Below are positions 11,491-25,699 of a DNA stretch of 64,000 nucleotides, piece after piece; the first letter of the stretch is position 1, and the number at the start of each line of letters is the position of its first letter. The stretch comes from Plectrocnemia conspersa. Taxonomy: Eukaryota > Arthropoda > Insecta > Trichoptera > Polycentropodidae. Under the pieces are notes generated by a model. The model saw nothing but the letters and a program-made list of their open reading frames with translations. It searched no databases and was not told where the DNA came from. Position numbers and translations under genes: made by a program. The stretch covers positions 744,001 to 808,000 of the forward strand of contig VTFK01000047.1 in NCBI GenBank assembly GCA_009617715.1. The letters run 5' to 3'.

Positions 11491-14400
11491 TTTGGCTGTA
11501 ATTGTATCTTATGTTTAAATTAAAAACAGACACGCGTCAATCTGATCTCGTTAACTGTCTGGTTCAATTCCAGTGTGAGTATAAAAATTAGGCCTTTTCA
11601 TTCAGGTCCATTTATTTTAATTGGAGTTTAAAGATACCTTGATTTTAGCGCTTATTCAAAGAAACGCAGAAGCTCTTTGCTTAAATGTATTTATTTTAAT
11701 ATGAACATAAAGCTATATCTATATTTTTGCATAAAATAAATATTTTATAATAAAAGCAAATCATTTATTTATTCTGAAAACTGACTAATACTATCTGCTT
11801 TCACTTATTATTGCATACAGAAGAACATTTTATTTCACATATTATTTGATTGTTTTGATCAGAAGTTAAAAACGTGATTTTTTTAATGTAACACAGACCA
11901 AAATTTGTGATATGTTCAAAGCAATCAACGATAGTTTACAAAATTTTGATTTGAAAAAATATAAAACTGAAGTTAATCCATAAAAACCGTGAGATTAAAT
12001 ATTACTTGTAATGAACTAAGATTTTGTATTGATATAATTTTGTGAAACATATATTAGTAAACATCTTTAAGTTCAGCTTAAAAACAAAAGATTTTACACC
12101 TGATAAAGTTCGATTGAGCTATACGACTAATTTTACCTTTGAACGACTCAAATAAACAACAAAATAATGCCCACTTCCTTCAATACAGTTTGCGAGTTGA
12201 AAGCTTACATCAAACACTGTTTTTTTAGGCACAATATATAATTTTAAAGCAGCTATTTTAGCTTTATAATATTAAAAACATTAAAATATATTGTTTTTTA
12301 ATTTTTTTATTAATAAATATGTGACGAATTATTTTTAGAATTCCATTTCGATACACTTGTATTTTTTAAATATTTTTTCGATTAATTGGCGGTGCTATTG
12401 CAATTTCATCCGTGTTTAAAACAGATGTAAATACTTGATCACATAAAGCTCTTAAATTACCAAAACATTGCTTTTTATCATTCGCTACGATTAAGCACTG
12501 GTAAATTTCTTCTCAGCTACGATCCTAGCACTAAAATAGCAAAAAAACAAACAAACAACCCCGCGCGTTAACACCGAAAGATTCCAATCTCAAATTTCCG
12601 CTATAAGCTCAAACAAATCAATATATTCTATATATATATATATATATATATATGTAACTAGGAAAGGGTAGTATATTAAGGGCAATAATATCTCACACGC
12701 CAGGTGTTATCTCAAGCGTTTAATTACACACTCGATGTGTATAACGTCATATGAATCCGATGAAATATCGATTGAACGACAATTAAAAGTTAACTGTGGT
12801 ATGCTGAAAACATTGATTCATATTAAACTTAAAATTTTGCAAAACACGATAAATTTAGACATAGATCGAAATCCACTCTCGACCAAACGGTGTGACAAAA
12901 AATAATCAAAATGAATGTGATATTATATGTTCTGACTAATAAAGAAATTCTACGAGGGTGTCACGTCATATTTACCAATATCTAAGAAAGTACTTTCGCG
13001 CGTATATCAAATGCGTATCTAACGAAAAATAAGCGGCGTGTAACGAAATACACGGTATATAAATAAATATATATCAACGCACAGGTACAAATAAAACAGC
13101 TCTTCGACCTAATTAGACGAACGTGTAATTACCGTATTTTCTAATAAATTATTAGCAGTGGGAAGACTCGCGTTTGTTGTTTATTTTAATCATAATTTTC
13201 CTTGATTGCCTTATAACAATACTAATGTAATTCATAGTCGATTTGCCTTATTTTATTTTAATTTATATAGAATTTTAATTTATAGTATTACGTTTAATGT
13301 TATAATTTATATATATACATGGAATAATAAAATATAATATATATGCGGTATTTTTTTTAGTAATAGGTGTCAGGTCAGATTGTGACGAGACGCATTTTAA
13401 TAAGCACGTAAGTTTAATATACATTATAATATTCAACTGGAGATTGTCAAATATTTTTTGGAAAGAATGTGAAGGCCAACAATATAAGTGAATAATGAAA
13501 ATAATTTTAAGGATGATAGACTTTAATAATGTCGTAAAGGTAGATTGTTATGGTATGCGATTTATGATCACAATAATAGACATGAAATTTTGTATTTTAT
13601 TTAGAAGTACATAAGCTTATCGCAGTGATAGTGTTTTAAACAACTCGAATAAAACGAGAAACCATAAAAACTACCTCAACATTCTAATGCAAAACAAAGG
13701 TAAAGATCTTGGAACAGACTTTTTCGCCATCCGCAATATTCACACCTTCCTAGTATTAATATCATAAGAGCAAACATCCCAGAAAATATTTATTTTAAAA
13801 TAATACTAGCCAAGGTAAATAAAAAATAGACGTATTTAACTGTACAATAAAACATACCCATTTCTGTGAATGTTTTTGAAATAAAAACGCATACTTCGAT
13901 GCAGAGAGAATAATACAATTTCACAATACATCAGTTAGAAATGAACTTAAGACTTGAGACAAACAGCGACGAACTGTCTACATAAAGCTACGAATACCTT
14001 CGTCCAATATTGCCCCAAGTAGTCGTATGAATCCAGTAATTAAAATATTTATGTAAAGCTTTGTCGCACTGAGGAAATTTAACACTTAAAATAAAACGTA
14101 TCAGTACGTACAAATTATTTTATATTTTATATTTTGCCACAAATTCACATTGTTTTCAATCGAATCCTTTATTTCAAAAATCGTCCATTTTTGACATTAA
14201 TATAATTTTAATAATTCAAACACTTAAGTACAAGTTAAGGTGTTATTACCATATTTTCTATTAATAATGCTGCATATTCTAATTTTCAGCGAGCTCTCAC
14301 ATTCAATGGTCGTTAAATACCATTCGTTAGATATACGCTTGACCGCAATTGTTGGTTTAATGTATATATATACGTACATATATGTTTCTTTTATATTTAT

Positions 14401-17400
14401 TTTGTAACCGGACATCATATATCTTCATCCCAACACACCCTTTGGTTTCCTTTATCAAACGAAGAATGTGAGTCGGATAAGCCTGGCCTCCATTAGTTGC
14501 GGTTTCCGTTCGGATTCCCCGTATCTCTTATACGACACTCACATATAATATTTTGCCAATGAACATTCTAGCAAAACGTTTTTAATATATTCTAGCTTAA
14601 GCGCAATGCTAACGATCATTAAATTTGTGAGGCAGAGATTTTTATTAGGAATTGAATTTAGAGTAATGTCATTAAACTACTTAATTTAATATTTTATAAA
14701 CTAATATTTATTTTAATTATATACGTACGTATAATATATGCATATATACAGTTTACTTTCACCCAAAAAATACAGCATAATATATACATACCCTTTCGTA
14801 GCCTAGCTGAAAGCAACCGACAAAATATCATTGTTTCCAGGAAGAAAAACCCCTCAAATGGTTTCGAGCCTTTCAAAGCGTTATATATTTTCTTCAACTT
14901 TGACGCAAATATGCTTCAAATCACATATGTTTATATAAAGGGTTCAAAAACAAAATCGTCTCTTTCTATACACATTTTTAAGAAATCGAATAAAAATACA
15001 TACGAGGCAGAAAAATTATTTTGATATTTAAATATCTATATAAAACATTATGATGTTCAATTCTTTGTGTAAATTTTAATATAAATAATTAAAGCTTTTG
15101 TAACAACTAGCCCATGTTAAATTTGAAACACGCCGCTATATGACAAAAACAGCGAATGAATATTTGCGGTCGGGATTTCTCTATTCATCTCGGCTAGTAT
15201 AGCCGATAGCCTCGTATGCTGCAACAATGGCTCTCTCGCAGAAGCAATGCAAAACTGAAAATAGAGCATCCATAAATTTACATTGTAAATGATCGCATTT
15301 ATCACGCGTTTAAATTAATGGCGCGACGACGCCACCACCGCTCGTTTTGTCTCCAATGCATTCGCATTCGTTCCGTTTTACTTTTGCAAGAACTGCCACG
15401 ACGAGGAAAAATAACAAGAGGAAAAACATTATGGTTTTCCATTTGGTGGCTTAGTCAAGGTGTCAACGGCGGACGTTACTAGATCGCTCCACGTTAATAC
15501 GTTGTTCGCTATAAGCGAACTAGGTATATAATAGGGGTGACCAATCAAAATAATAAGATAAGACTATACATCAGCAGATGGGAATTTTCCAGATATAATA
15601 CATACGTGTATGTGTATCTGATGATATTTTGAATTACTCACAATGAAAGTAATTAACTGATCTAACCCAACCCTCAACAAGTACTATTAGAATTACTCGA
15701 GAAAAATTCCAAATCAAAACTTCTAAATTTTTTATCGATTTTTTTTGTTAAAAATTTAAATTTTACAAATAGTAAAAATAAATAAAAATGTATTAAAAAT
15801 TAGTGAATCACAAAATAAAATGCTTAAAAACATTTTTTAGCTTAACATTATGAATATCCCTCGTACATGCATGACTTATTGTCGGTTATATAAAATAAAA
15901 AAATAAAATGTCATGAAGATTAGTCAAGGCGTCGCTTCAGGCACTTCCCAGATAATTCTTCATTAACGACACCTTTGTCCTGTCATGTGTAAAAATGTTC
16001 TTTAAAGAAAAAATAAATATCTCCGTACACGTACTCGTGCATACGGAACGCGCGGAAAGGCGTCGAAAAAACGATTGATCTCGCCACTGAAAGTAGTCAG
16101 TAGTAGTAGTTGTAGTAGTATGAGATAGAAGAGATCACGTGCTCGTGCGACGCTTCTGATAAGAAACGTGCATGACAAACGGCGCATAAACGCCGAGTGG
16201 GTGCGCAGCATAGCTGACGCGGCGTCGAATTACGTGTGGCAATGCACGTTGCCAATTATCTCTGTAAGGATCGAGCATATAAATACAGTACATTTAATTT
16301 ATAAAATGTATTTTGAAAATATACATTTAAATTTTCATTTGTTTAAGTGTTATGAATGAGTTAAATTATTCAATATTTTTTTTAATTCAAAAATGTGGAG
16401 TAAATATTGTAATGTTTTGTTATCAGTTGAGAATTGAGCGCCCAATGGCGTATTAATGGCAGCTTTGCATTAAAAAAAAATAAGGATATGAATATAAATT
16501 TATCGTAAAAGGGATTCGCGAATCAAAAGAATTTTCCAGCTTTAATAATACTCTCTTATTTTCAAGTAAAGTTGAAATGCAAATATTAAAGAGATTCCTG
16601 TTGAATTATTTACTCGCTATCCTTCCATTTTTAGTTAGCTAAAATATATTACTTATAAGCAAATTTTCAGAATTAATAAACATTTGTATTCAAAAAATTA
16701 ATATAATAAATAAATTAAATGCGCAAAAAATATCCAAAAATATATTTATATTTTAAATCCTATGTAATAAATAAATAAAAAATATCAACCGTTGTTATAT
16801 AATATACAATGTTATCCGTCTGTAGCTCACGTGAGTGAAATTACAAATTTCATCTTACATTTTAAAAATTTATTTATCAGTTATTTTTATTTATATTAAT
16901 TATTAAATGAAATAAAATTAAAACGACAAATAAAAGCCGAAATCACGCAACTAAACATATTGGCATACACTACACTCTCTAGAAGTTGTCCGAACCGAAG
17001 TTACAACTGAAGTCGAGATCAAAAAATATGCCAAATAATCGCCATTTTTAAATTGTCATATTATTAAAATTACGCTACTGATAATTATAAAAGTTAGTGT
17101 GGGCACTCACCAATACAATATATCAGTAAAAACTTTTCGGTCGTAAATATTCAATTTAGGCAAAATCTTTGTCGGCTTTTGCAAAATGTCATAAGGCATA
17201 AAAATGATACTTCAAAATACGAATACTACACCTGTGACTATCCAAGAATTCGTCGCAATCGATTCTAAATAAGAATTCGTTATGGTGTGACATTTATATA
17301 AACCGATCTAGGAAAATACATAAGAATATTCGAAACGATTTTTTTAACAAAATCAAGTACCACTAATTATTTAATTTTATATGAAAAAACATATAATAAC

Positions 17401-17490
17401 GATATCTGTTAGAAGAATATAGTATCAAAAATATAATTAATTCCTTTTGGTGCCCTAAAATATTCAAAGATGTCAGTAAGAGTCTGTTGA
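11491..17490. other. Noncoding DNA with two GC-richer patches
   Basis: Mostly A/T-rich with a (TA)n tract near 12631-12653. Moderately GC-richer patches lie at about 15110-15510 and 16010-16270; the second includes a run of imperfect AGT/GTA trinucleotides near 16100-16120. Neither patch shows a recognisable gene. They could be enhancers of the flanking or host gene. Confidence 0.55.
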
Positions 17491-17499
17491 AGTCCCCGA

Positions 17500-17910
17500 T
17501 AAGCATGTGGTATTATAATTTGACCACGTGACTACGATGCAGCGCTCGACGTGCGTGTTAACCATAGGACACCTACGCGTATACTAAAATTGAACCGAGT
17601 TACTCGTTCTATCTCAGTTTGCGAAACACCATATCATTATCTCTCTCACTCTCGTCACTTAACACGCGAGAGAGCGAAAGGGGAAGTATCTCACCGCTCG
17701 CGCTCGAACGAACAACTCCGACTTCGGTCCTTTTGTCGACAATGTTTGGAAGCGCTCGAAGCTGGCCAAGTCAACTGAATTACCTTCACTTTACCTCCCG
17801 TTCTCGGTAACCTCGGACAACTTCCGAGAAATTTTAGAGCGCGCAGAACCGAACACGACCGAACACGAACCCACTATATTCTCCGTCCTTGGCCAACCTT
17901 GGCCAACTTC
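17500..17910. promoter_or_regulatory. GC-richer island with GAGA-type motifs
   Basis: Contains dense CTCTCTCACTCTC and CGCGAGAGAGCG sequences (about 17640-17680), which resemble GAGA-factor sites of insect promoters. A nearby repeated motif, CCTTGGCCAA (about 17890-17910), is present twice. No start site, splice donor or coding frame is convincing. Inferred to be a regulatory region; whether it is promoter or enhancer is unknown. Confidence 0.3.
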
Positions 17911-18700
17911 CAGAGAGTGTTTTATTTTTATTTTATTTTTTTTAAAACTCAAGTAAACAATTAAAAACAACTAATTATTTTTTACAGTTCTCAGAATTAC
18001 AGTTAAAACTACTTGCTAAAATATTTCGGTCAGACTATGCACTTGTAAAGAGTTACACACCATTTAAGGGGTGCCCCATTATGTGTATATATAATATTTA
18101 TATACATTATGCCAAGTCTGTATATTAGTAAAAGTGTTTTTTTTTTTGTTTCGTTTTGACTACGGAAGTTTCTATTAAAGTTGAGTTTTTAGAAAATTAT
18201 TATATGAAATTAATATTTTTTGAGCGAATTAATTAATTTAATTGCTTTTTGATGCCCTTACTGATTGATGGTTCGAATAATAAGAGTATTGACAAGTGTT
18301 AATATAAATATTAGTAACCTTCAGTGAATTTTTTTTAAAAAAATTTTGCGCGAATTAATTAAAATAAAATAAATAAAATTTAGTTGTTTCAGAAGAACAT
18401 GTAGTATAGTGAAAATCTTATGGTTCTGTTTATAATAGAAGAAGAAAACTGTTGCATGAAATGACTCAAAACAGAGTAGCACGATTATAAAGTTGGCTAG
18501 CGTGTACTTCAAATATTACACATGATACAAACACTTCACCAATCGAGGCTCGAATTACAACTGCCACTGAAGATCGAAATAAAGAAGGAGAAATTAAAAT
18601 ACAAGAAAATTTAAATGAAAACGTGATATCTATTAATTCCAACGAACCGTCTTTCTGAACATCATTATTTTCTTTTCTGTGCATTATTTTTGTTTAGAGA
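17911..18700. other. AT-rich DNA before a hAT relic
   Basis: Mostly A/T-rich. The segment about 18440-18660 may be the divergent 5' part of the transposase relic that follows, but no motif could be assigned. Confidence 0.5.
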
Positions 18701-18779
18701 AGGAAAATCTTTTGCTATCTGTAATCAAAATCGAACAGAATCTTCGATCATGAAAATTCTACATCTCATCTTCAATAAA

Positions 18780-19215
18780 AATATTTTGAATAAAAGCTGA
18801 AAACCATTGGTTTTATAGACAATTCGTTACGAAAAGTAATACAGAAGAAAAAAAGCGTTGTAAAAATTTTTTATTTTGTGCGAAAAATAATTTACCTCTC
18901 AGAGGTACGCGAGAAACTATTGGTGAACATAATTTAGGATATATTTAAATCTAATTATTTTTCTAATAAAACTCAGGACGAATTTCTCTCACTACTAGGG
19001 AATCATATTCTGGGAGCTATAAGAGTCGGAATATTTTTATAAGTCTTTTTCGAATGAAGAAAGCTTTATAGCTTTCATAGCGACTAAAGAAAAAATAAAT
19101 TGCGATTTAGCCATTGAAATTATTGATAAATGAAAAAAATCTGGACTAGATATTTCAAATATCAAAGGTCAAGGATATGACAATGGGGCGAATATAATGG
19201 TGTATTCGCCATAAT
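18780..19215 (+). pseudogene. hAT transposase relic (ZMYM1/DUF4371-like), second copy type
   Basis: Seen: plus-strand fragments near 18800-18940 read WFYRQFVTKSNTEEKKRC and FCAKNNLPLRGTRETIGEHN. This matches the FCAK..LpLRGH-like motif that opens DUF4371 domains. Near 19060-19215, after a frameshift, fragments read ESFIAFIATKEKINCDLAIE and, after an in-frame TGA, KSGLDISNIKGQGYDNGANI. The latter matches the conserved hAT segment GQGYDGAxNM carrying a catalytic Asp; the Asp of YDN is present. Frameshifts and stops show it is dead. It covers a longer part of the protein than the 3050-3570 relic. Terminal repeats not found. Confidence 0.7.
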
Positions 19216-19279
19216 TTAACTAAATTTGAATAATCGACGTAAAATTCTAATTAAATAGATTTACTTTAAACGATGCTTT

Positions 19280-19930
19280 AAATATTTCAGTTGCAAAACG
19301 ACGTTTTCTCACATTCATCAAAATTACGCCACTTCGAGCACGTAACGCATACGTAACTGGAAAATTTTCAAAAATCACCACAATTCGCTACGAACCGTTC
19401 ACGTTAAGAATTATTACAATACACAATTTTTCGTGAGTATTACAGCGGTAATTTGGCAAATGTATGCGCATAAAAGGAGGAAAATCTCGGTTACACTCTG
19501 ATCGAATTTTCTCGTTCCGCACGCTAAATAGCTTAGTCGCTGAGCAATAAAAAGTGGATTACGCAGACACATTGTATTCATAACTTCGTCGACAGTTAAT
19601 CTCGCAAATCCCTCGATAAAGGCCGGCTTACAAACCATTCACGGACGATAAAATAGAAAAGTATCGACGGCGGCGGCGGAAAAAATAAAAAAGTACAAAA
19701 ATAGCTTTGATCACGAAAGCATCCCGAAATTCACAAAGGGGCGGGTGAATAATCGTCCAAATGATCGAGTGACACTTTGAGACTCGCCGATTGATATTGG
19801 ACCACCGATGGGTAGCTGGAACGTTGCAGATTTTATCTGGTGTACACAAAAGCTTTTGTCGTAACGCACCTGTTATGGATGGCACATCTGAAAGCTACGT
19901 GAACGTATCAAAAGTAAGCTCGTGTTTTGA
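19280..19930. promoter_or_regulatory. Large CpG-rich island, candidate conserved noncoding element
   Basis: About 650 bases of balanced composition with many CpG dinucleotides and a CGGCGGCGG run (near 19669), surrounded by very AT-rich DNA. Overlapping open frames occur on both strands (74, 85 and 83 codons), none resembling a known protein or bounded by good splice sites. It is the largest such island in the presumed Pde8 intron and is the best intronic enhancer or alternative promoter candidate. Confidence 0.35.
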
Positions 19931-21040
19931 TTTTATTTTATACCTTGATGACAGCATCAAAGCGAAGTATAAATTTAATACCCGTACTATATATACATAT
20001 ATATTGGAAATAATTTGCGTCAAGCAAAATACGTTCCATTAAAATATGTACACAAAAAAAATAATATCAATTAATATCAGTATTAATCCAGCTGAAAAAG
20101 CGTAGTATTAATCAACCGTTTATAGCCCACAGAAAATTTAATGGATTTATATATAATATTAAACAACATTATTTTTTTTTAAATATTAATATAATATGGA
20201 CTACTTGAGTATTGTAAGTAATATTTGTTTTACGTATCCCCAAAATTTATATTTTAAGCTGAAGCCATGGTAAAGCTAAATAGTTTGTGTAGACGCATGA
20301 GGTACTTTCTAGTGAGCCTTAAAGAGGCGCAATTCAAGCATTTTTAAACATTGCGTAATGTTATGATGTTTAATTCATTACAAGCTACATTGTTAAATTA
20401 TTAATATTATATATAAACCGCTTTTATAAAGCGATCTTCCTTAAAGCTTTCACGTTCTGATTATTAATAGTGCTAGAGATGCGAACAATTAGGAAGCAGC
20501 GTCATATCTCAGGGGGGGCGCAGGCTCTCTGGAAGAATGCAACTGTTATTGCTGCAGAATTACTAAAAAAAACCAATGGCAATGATCCGAAATGTATATA
20601 TTCCTACAGAGAAAAATATATCAAACATCCTCAACCATCGTTTACGGAAATTTAAAATTAAATTAATGGAATACAAAATATATTAAGTGGCTTATATAAC
20701 CAATGAAACGGTCTGAAATTCCGCCGAATTTCTTCACCGTTTACAGCCAATTCAATTATATTTATATGCGTCTCTGTAACTTGTTTTTCAGATTCTTTGA
20801 ATGCCAAACACGCCATCAGGGCAACTTGCATAATATGATCCTCAAATGTTAAATGTCTTTTCAGCGTCTCGTTTTAAAAGCCGGTTATTTATGATGCAAA
20901 TAATTATTAATTTATATTGACTGTTGACATATATTAATGTTGTTCAAAATACCATATAGTGATTAGCTGTTCTATATATTTTTTACATTATAAAAATATG
21001 GTCAATTGCATAATAATAATTTTCAATTATGGATTGCAAT
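19931..21040. other. AT-rich noncoding DNA
   Basis: No structure supported. A 61-codon frame at 20470-20655 is probably chance; it contains a run of seven G and no known motif. Confidence 0.6.
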
Positions 21041-21049
21041 AAAAATTTT

Positions 21050-21953
21050 CAGTCAATACCGGTATTACCGGTAGACATTATTATTATTTTTTTATTAATT
21101 GATAATAAAAATATACCGAAAAAAAGTCGAACGTGCTTGCAACTTTTGTGAAAAAAATCCAAGAATTCAAGAGTCGGAATTTTTTTTTTTTAAATATTGA
21201 ATGAATATGTAGTAACTATTATCAACTTCATATTTTTTAATTGAAAATATAATAAACAACCAGATCATATTTCGACTAAATGTTTGTGCATATTTCGTAT
21301 TTCAAACAATAAGAAGTTTCTAAACAATCGTCCTTACATTCAGATGCTTATAAAAATACTAATGATCCTTTATTGTGTTGTCTACGAATCCTAATAAAAA
21401 TCAATAAGACAACTGTGTACAAAAACCTTTTTGTCCCATTTATTCCTTCACTTTTATTTATTCACTAGATTGTCAGAAAAAATATTTTTGAAAGTACGAG
21501 TGCCAAATCTTTTTTTTTTAGGAACAATTAGTCTTTGATCGACCGCTTCTGTGTACCCCCTATTTTTTATACCAGAGGTAATACCACAGAAATATATTTT
21601 TTTCAGTTACGATTTTCTAAAAAAAAAACCTATGAGAAAGTAATGCATAGAAAATTGTAATTCCGTTTGTTTCAAATATGACATATTTAGTATATCAAAC
21701 GTATATCCATAACATATTTTTCTCAATTATGAGTATGATGAAATATATAGCTCTCGAACTGACTGTGTTAACGCAAATAGAGTATAGATTGCTGCTTTAT
21801 AATAAGCATTATTTTATTATCCGTTTTTGCCTTTAAGCAATATCGGAATCGTCGATTTTGTAGTTCTAAGCCATGGAAATAAAATGAACAGATTTAAGAA
21901 AAAACAATTTTTATACTACCGGTATTTTATTTTGTAATACCTGGTATTGCGAT
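21050..21953. mobile_element. Probable non-autonomous hAT-like element with CAATACCGGTATT-type ends
   Basis: Seen: the left end has CAATACCGGTATTACCGGTA (about 21054-21073). The right end, read in reverse, has TAGGGATCGCAATACCAGGT followed by ATTACAAAAT and ACCGGTAG. The two ends are therefore imperfect inverted repeats. The left end appears to lack the outer TAGGGATCG. A 95-base segment near the right end (about 21860-21945) recurs at 30680-30780. No transposase motif was recognised inside, and no target duplication was found, perhaps because the left tip is eroded. Confidence 0.5.
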
Positions 21954-21987
21954 CCCTATTTCTAATACAAAGAGATATTAAACTAAG

Positions 21988-22055
21988 TATATTAATATAT
22001 TTTTTATTTATTTATTGATGCTATATTAATATATTTTTTATTTATTTATTGATGT
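21988..22055. repeat. 34-bp tandem duplication
   Basis: TATATTAATATATTTTTTAT followed by TTATTTATTGATG occurs at 21988 and again at 22022, an exact two-copy tandem repeat with a 34-base period. Confidence 0.8.
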
Positions 22056-24353
22056 ATGTATTATATTAAGATTAGTATTTATGCAAGAATAAATAATACT
22101 TTAATCTGACGATAAAATATGTCTAATAAAATAGCAACAGTAATTGAATAATTATTATGTCACTAGTTAATAAATGAACCTTGTGACGGTTAAAAAATAC
22201 AGCATCTTGGAAATGGAAAATGATCTAGCCAAACAGTAAATAAGTTCATCTAAAACAAGAAAAATTTCTGTAATTCTTCGGACAGCAAAAGGAGCAATCT
22301 CGCAATCTTTAAATATTTTTAAATCGTAGATAATCCTACTTAATGAACCAGAGTATTTTTAAGTGAGATAATTTCCAGTTCTTAAAATACGTTTATAAAA
22401 TATATTCGAAAACATTGAAGACCAAGCTTACACTAAAAACAAATGGATACCATATGGACCTTAGTGTTTTATAACTTTAATCGTGTCTGGGAAATCAGAT
22501 TTAGTAAAATTGTATAATAAGTTAAGCTAGACTTCGTGATGATCAATTCGTCGTACTTATTATGTATTAAAAACTAATAATGAGCTACTTTAGCTCATAG
22601 AGAATATTTTATATGTATGTATTAAAAAAGTCATGTATAAATTACTATTATCAAGAGCATATGGAATTGAATGGATCATATAGTCATACACAATAAAATA
22701 TATTAAATTCCTTATCAATTATAATGTCTATACTTTACATACACTAATAAATTTCCATCCAAACGATCGATTTGAATGACGTTAATTATAATTTATCACA
22801 CAACTCCACCATGCGCGCATTGCAAAACAAATTATCGTGAACTTTAAACCAAAAATCTACATATTTTTCTTGCTTTACGTATGTATTATATATGTACATA
22901 TATAGATATTAAACATAAATAAAAACGCTCGTTAGGCATTTTTCTTCGCCTGTGCAATTATCATCAGACAAATAATAATTATTATCACGCAATGGCGATT
23001 AAAGAAAGAAAATCTCGGACAACCTTTGTACGTGCGCAAACACGTAACATTAAATAATTGCTTCATAAACAACGATGAAATGGTCATAAATAATCGTTGG
23101 TCGTATTCGGGTCGAATACCACAGGGAACGAGTACGAAATTTTTCGAAGATCGTCACGTCGAACAACGAACATATCCTTTATCTAATGAAAAAGCCGCCG
23201 TATCGATAAGGGTTCACACATTTTTTATGACTCTCGTTGAGGCGACGGAAAATGCCGAAATGAAATCGTAAATCCGTCAACGGCAGAGCCGTCGTTATAA
23301 ATATAATATGTTGTCCCAAATAAAAACCAAACCCATTTTTAACTCCTAAATTCACTTTAATTCACAAATAAAAGATTAACTTTATTTATGTTTGTTTGAC
23401 GATGAAATTCATCCTTAAAAAGATTGTAGGAGCATTACAATAATATTATTTAAATATAATAATAATAATAAATTCAGTAACGTAATTTTAATAATTACCA
23501 AAGTAGCTAAAACGAATGATTTTAAAAGCAATCAATGTAAAATTCGATTGAAATATCTGACTAATAACTTGCCAGTTATCCAATTTAGTTTCTGCTAAGT
23601 CCGAGTGGAACACCATATTGCAAACTAATTGATTAACCTTCGAGCCCTATTATTTAAAGCTGTGCAATGTAATGCGATTTGTTGTAAAAACACTCACATA
23701 CAACAGACCTACTAACTGCCACATTTAAAGTCGAGAATGTGTTTATTTTCAGAATCCCATTGAATTCAAGTGATTTGCATTTTCACTTCGAGCGGCCTCA
23801 ATTCCTTCACCATGACAATAAATAAGTCAAAAGAAGAGTCGCTCAGTGTGACAGTATTTTATTTGAGGGATAGATGCTTCTCTGCTGGTAAATATCACGA
23901 GTCAAGTATCCCAAATATGTATGTATATTTAAGATGAAATATGTGGTCAAGATACAATATAACTGGAAGCAAAACCGAGCGAAGATATGTAAGTAAGAAA
24001 GCTATAAATATAAATAAAAACCAATATTTAAAACAAATAAAAACTAGAATTGAGAAGCCAGTGATTCCTCACGTGATCATTCATTAGTTAATAGTTGGTG
24101 ACGCCACTGGTTTTTATGTCGATTGTTTTTATCAAAAAAACATATATAAATATGAAAAAATTATATTTACAGATTTTTCAGCAACGTTTTGCCAAATTAT
24201 GTTATTTAGCATAATCAGGTTAAAGCACGTGATTTATCTCGAAACGCATACATATGTTTACATCGCACAGAGTATACGATATACATATACACCTAAATTT
24301 ACCTTTTCATTTTGAAAGCACATGAACAAATTAAAAGTAAAACTAGTCAAAGA
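22056..24353. other. Noncoding DNA
   Basis: Largely AT-rich. A somewhat GC-richer patch at about 22980-23290 holds an 81-codon frame without recognisable motif. Nothing else supported. Confidence 0.6.
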
Positions 24354-24361
24354 GTTATAAT

Positions 24362-25699
24362 CAGGGCCGCCGAGAGCGAACTTGTCTGTGAAAACCATGA
24401 TTCCGGACCTCATGACAAAAATGTCATTTTATATATTTTTAACTTCGATAAATAATAATATATACGAAGTAACACTTCTATACTAAAATAAATATAAAAA
24501 TTAACCATTATTGCGACATATTTTTTTAAACCATATTTTATACGAAATATTTTAGTTAAGCATTAAAATTATTAAAAATATCTACTAGTAATATTTACAT
24601 GCTGCTCAGTGTTGCCATATATTGAATTTCTAGCTCAAGGCAAAAGCAATAATATCGCTCGATTATCAAGCGTATTAAGACTTTTTATAACAATATTACG
24701 AGTGAGAATCGAATAAAGCACATCTAAACCGAATTTTGCACAATAGGAGAGCGCAAAAACAATTATCACTTCTCAGAAGTCAAAAATCCACGTCAAAAGC
24801 AATAAAATCGTGCCGTCGTCGTCGCTCGTTACCGAACGCTCGTTACCGCGACGGCGCCGACACGATTTTATTGCTTTTGACGTGAATTTTTGCCTTCTGA
24901 GAAGTGATAATTGTTTTTGCGCTCTCCTATTGAACAAAATTCTGTTTGAAAATACTTTGATCAGCCCTCTTATATTAATAATATCGGTACGGATAGCTAT
25001 CATATTTTTAAAACATAGTGTAATATCGAAATGCAGACCAACTGTGGATCAATATGTGAGATGCGATGTCTATCTGTACTTTTTCTTCCGCTATTTTCCC
25101 CTAAGAGATGTTTTGGCTTAGTTTGTATTTGGGACTTAGCCTAATGAAAGTTCTAAAACTATAATTAATTTTAGAACTTTCATTTTATTAGGATTGGATT
25201 TGAACAACAAATGGAAAATTGCGTTTCATAGTCATTTTGGAGCAGCATATTAGCCCTTATCAGTTAAATTATATTTTCGATAGTGAAAATGTATTTGAAC
25301 TTGACTAATGAAAATATAACTATACCAAAAAATAGACATTCGCTGTAATATTTATACATCGGATGTGAATAAATAATAACGCGTCAAAAACTACAATCTG
25401 TCCCTTTGATTAATAATATTTATTGTGAAAGTACTACCTAGAAAGTGGGTGCTTTGGAAGGAAATCTCCCGCTCCTTTTATTTATCGTATAACATGTTTA
25501 AAAAAAGGGGGTAAAGGAACTTATACCTGAAATACATCTGTATATATGTAAATCGCAAGCAACTGTAGTTTAGTTCAGATTCATTATTTGAGGTCAGTTT
25601 TTATTTTTTTGATAAATATATTCCTGTTATGATTTTTTCCAGAGTTGGTCCCCTCAAGGAGAACGGGTCCTGGGAATTTGTCCCCTCTCGGCAAGCTTG
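24362..25699. mobile_element. Non-autonomous hAT element with palindrome, copy 1 (complete)
   Basis: Seen: flanked by the identical 8-base sequence GTTATAAT at 24354-24361 and 25700-25707. Left end CAGGGCCGCCGAGAGCG; right end reversed CAAGCTTGCCGAGAGGGG; the shared core is GCCGAGAG. No transposase motif inside. It contains a long inverted repeat (24741-24932) and a smaller one (about 25139-25193) of which the arms include CTAATGAAAGTTCTAAAA. A second, truncated and interrupted copy lies at 48455-50764. The 8-bp duplication and CAG-type ends assign it to the hAT superfamily; it would depend on a transposase supplied elsewhere. Confidence 0.85.
24741..24932. repeat. Long inverted repeat inside the hAT element
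   Basis: The arm starting CAATAGGAGAGCGCAAAAAC (24741) is the near-perfect reverse complement of the arm ending at 24932, roughly 85-90 bases per arm around a short CG-rich centre (TCGTTACCGAACGCTCGTTA region). Weaker complementarity extends a few bases further out. An RNA copy would form a long hairpin. The same structure is kept in the second copy (48786-48990). Confidence 0.85.

Noticed and set aside
11540..11590. Possible tRNA T-arm (GGTTCAATTCC)
   Set aside because: No complementary acceptor stem or anticodon and D-arm structure around it.
24810..25121. 103-codon plus-strand frame in the palindromic hAT
   Set aside because: It runs through the palindrome arm and has no transposase motif; both copies differ by frame-breaking changes.
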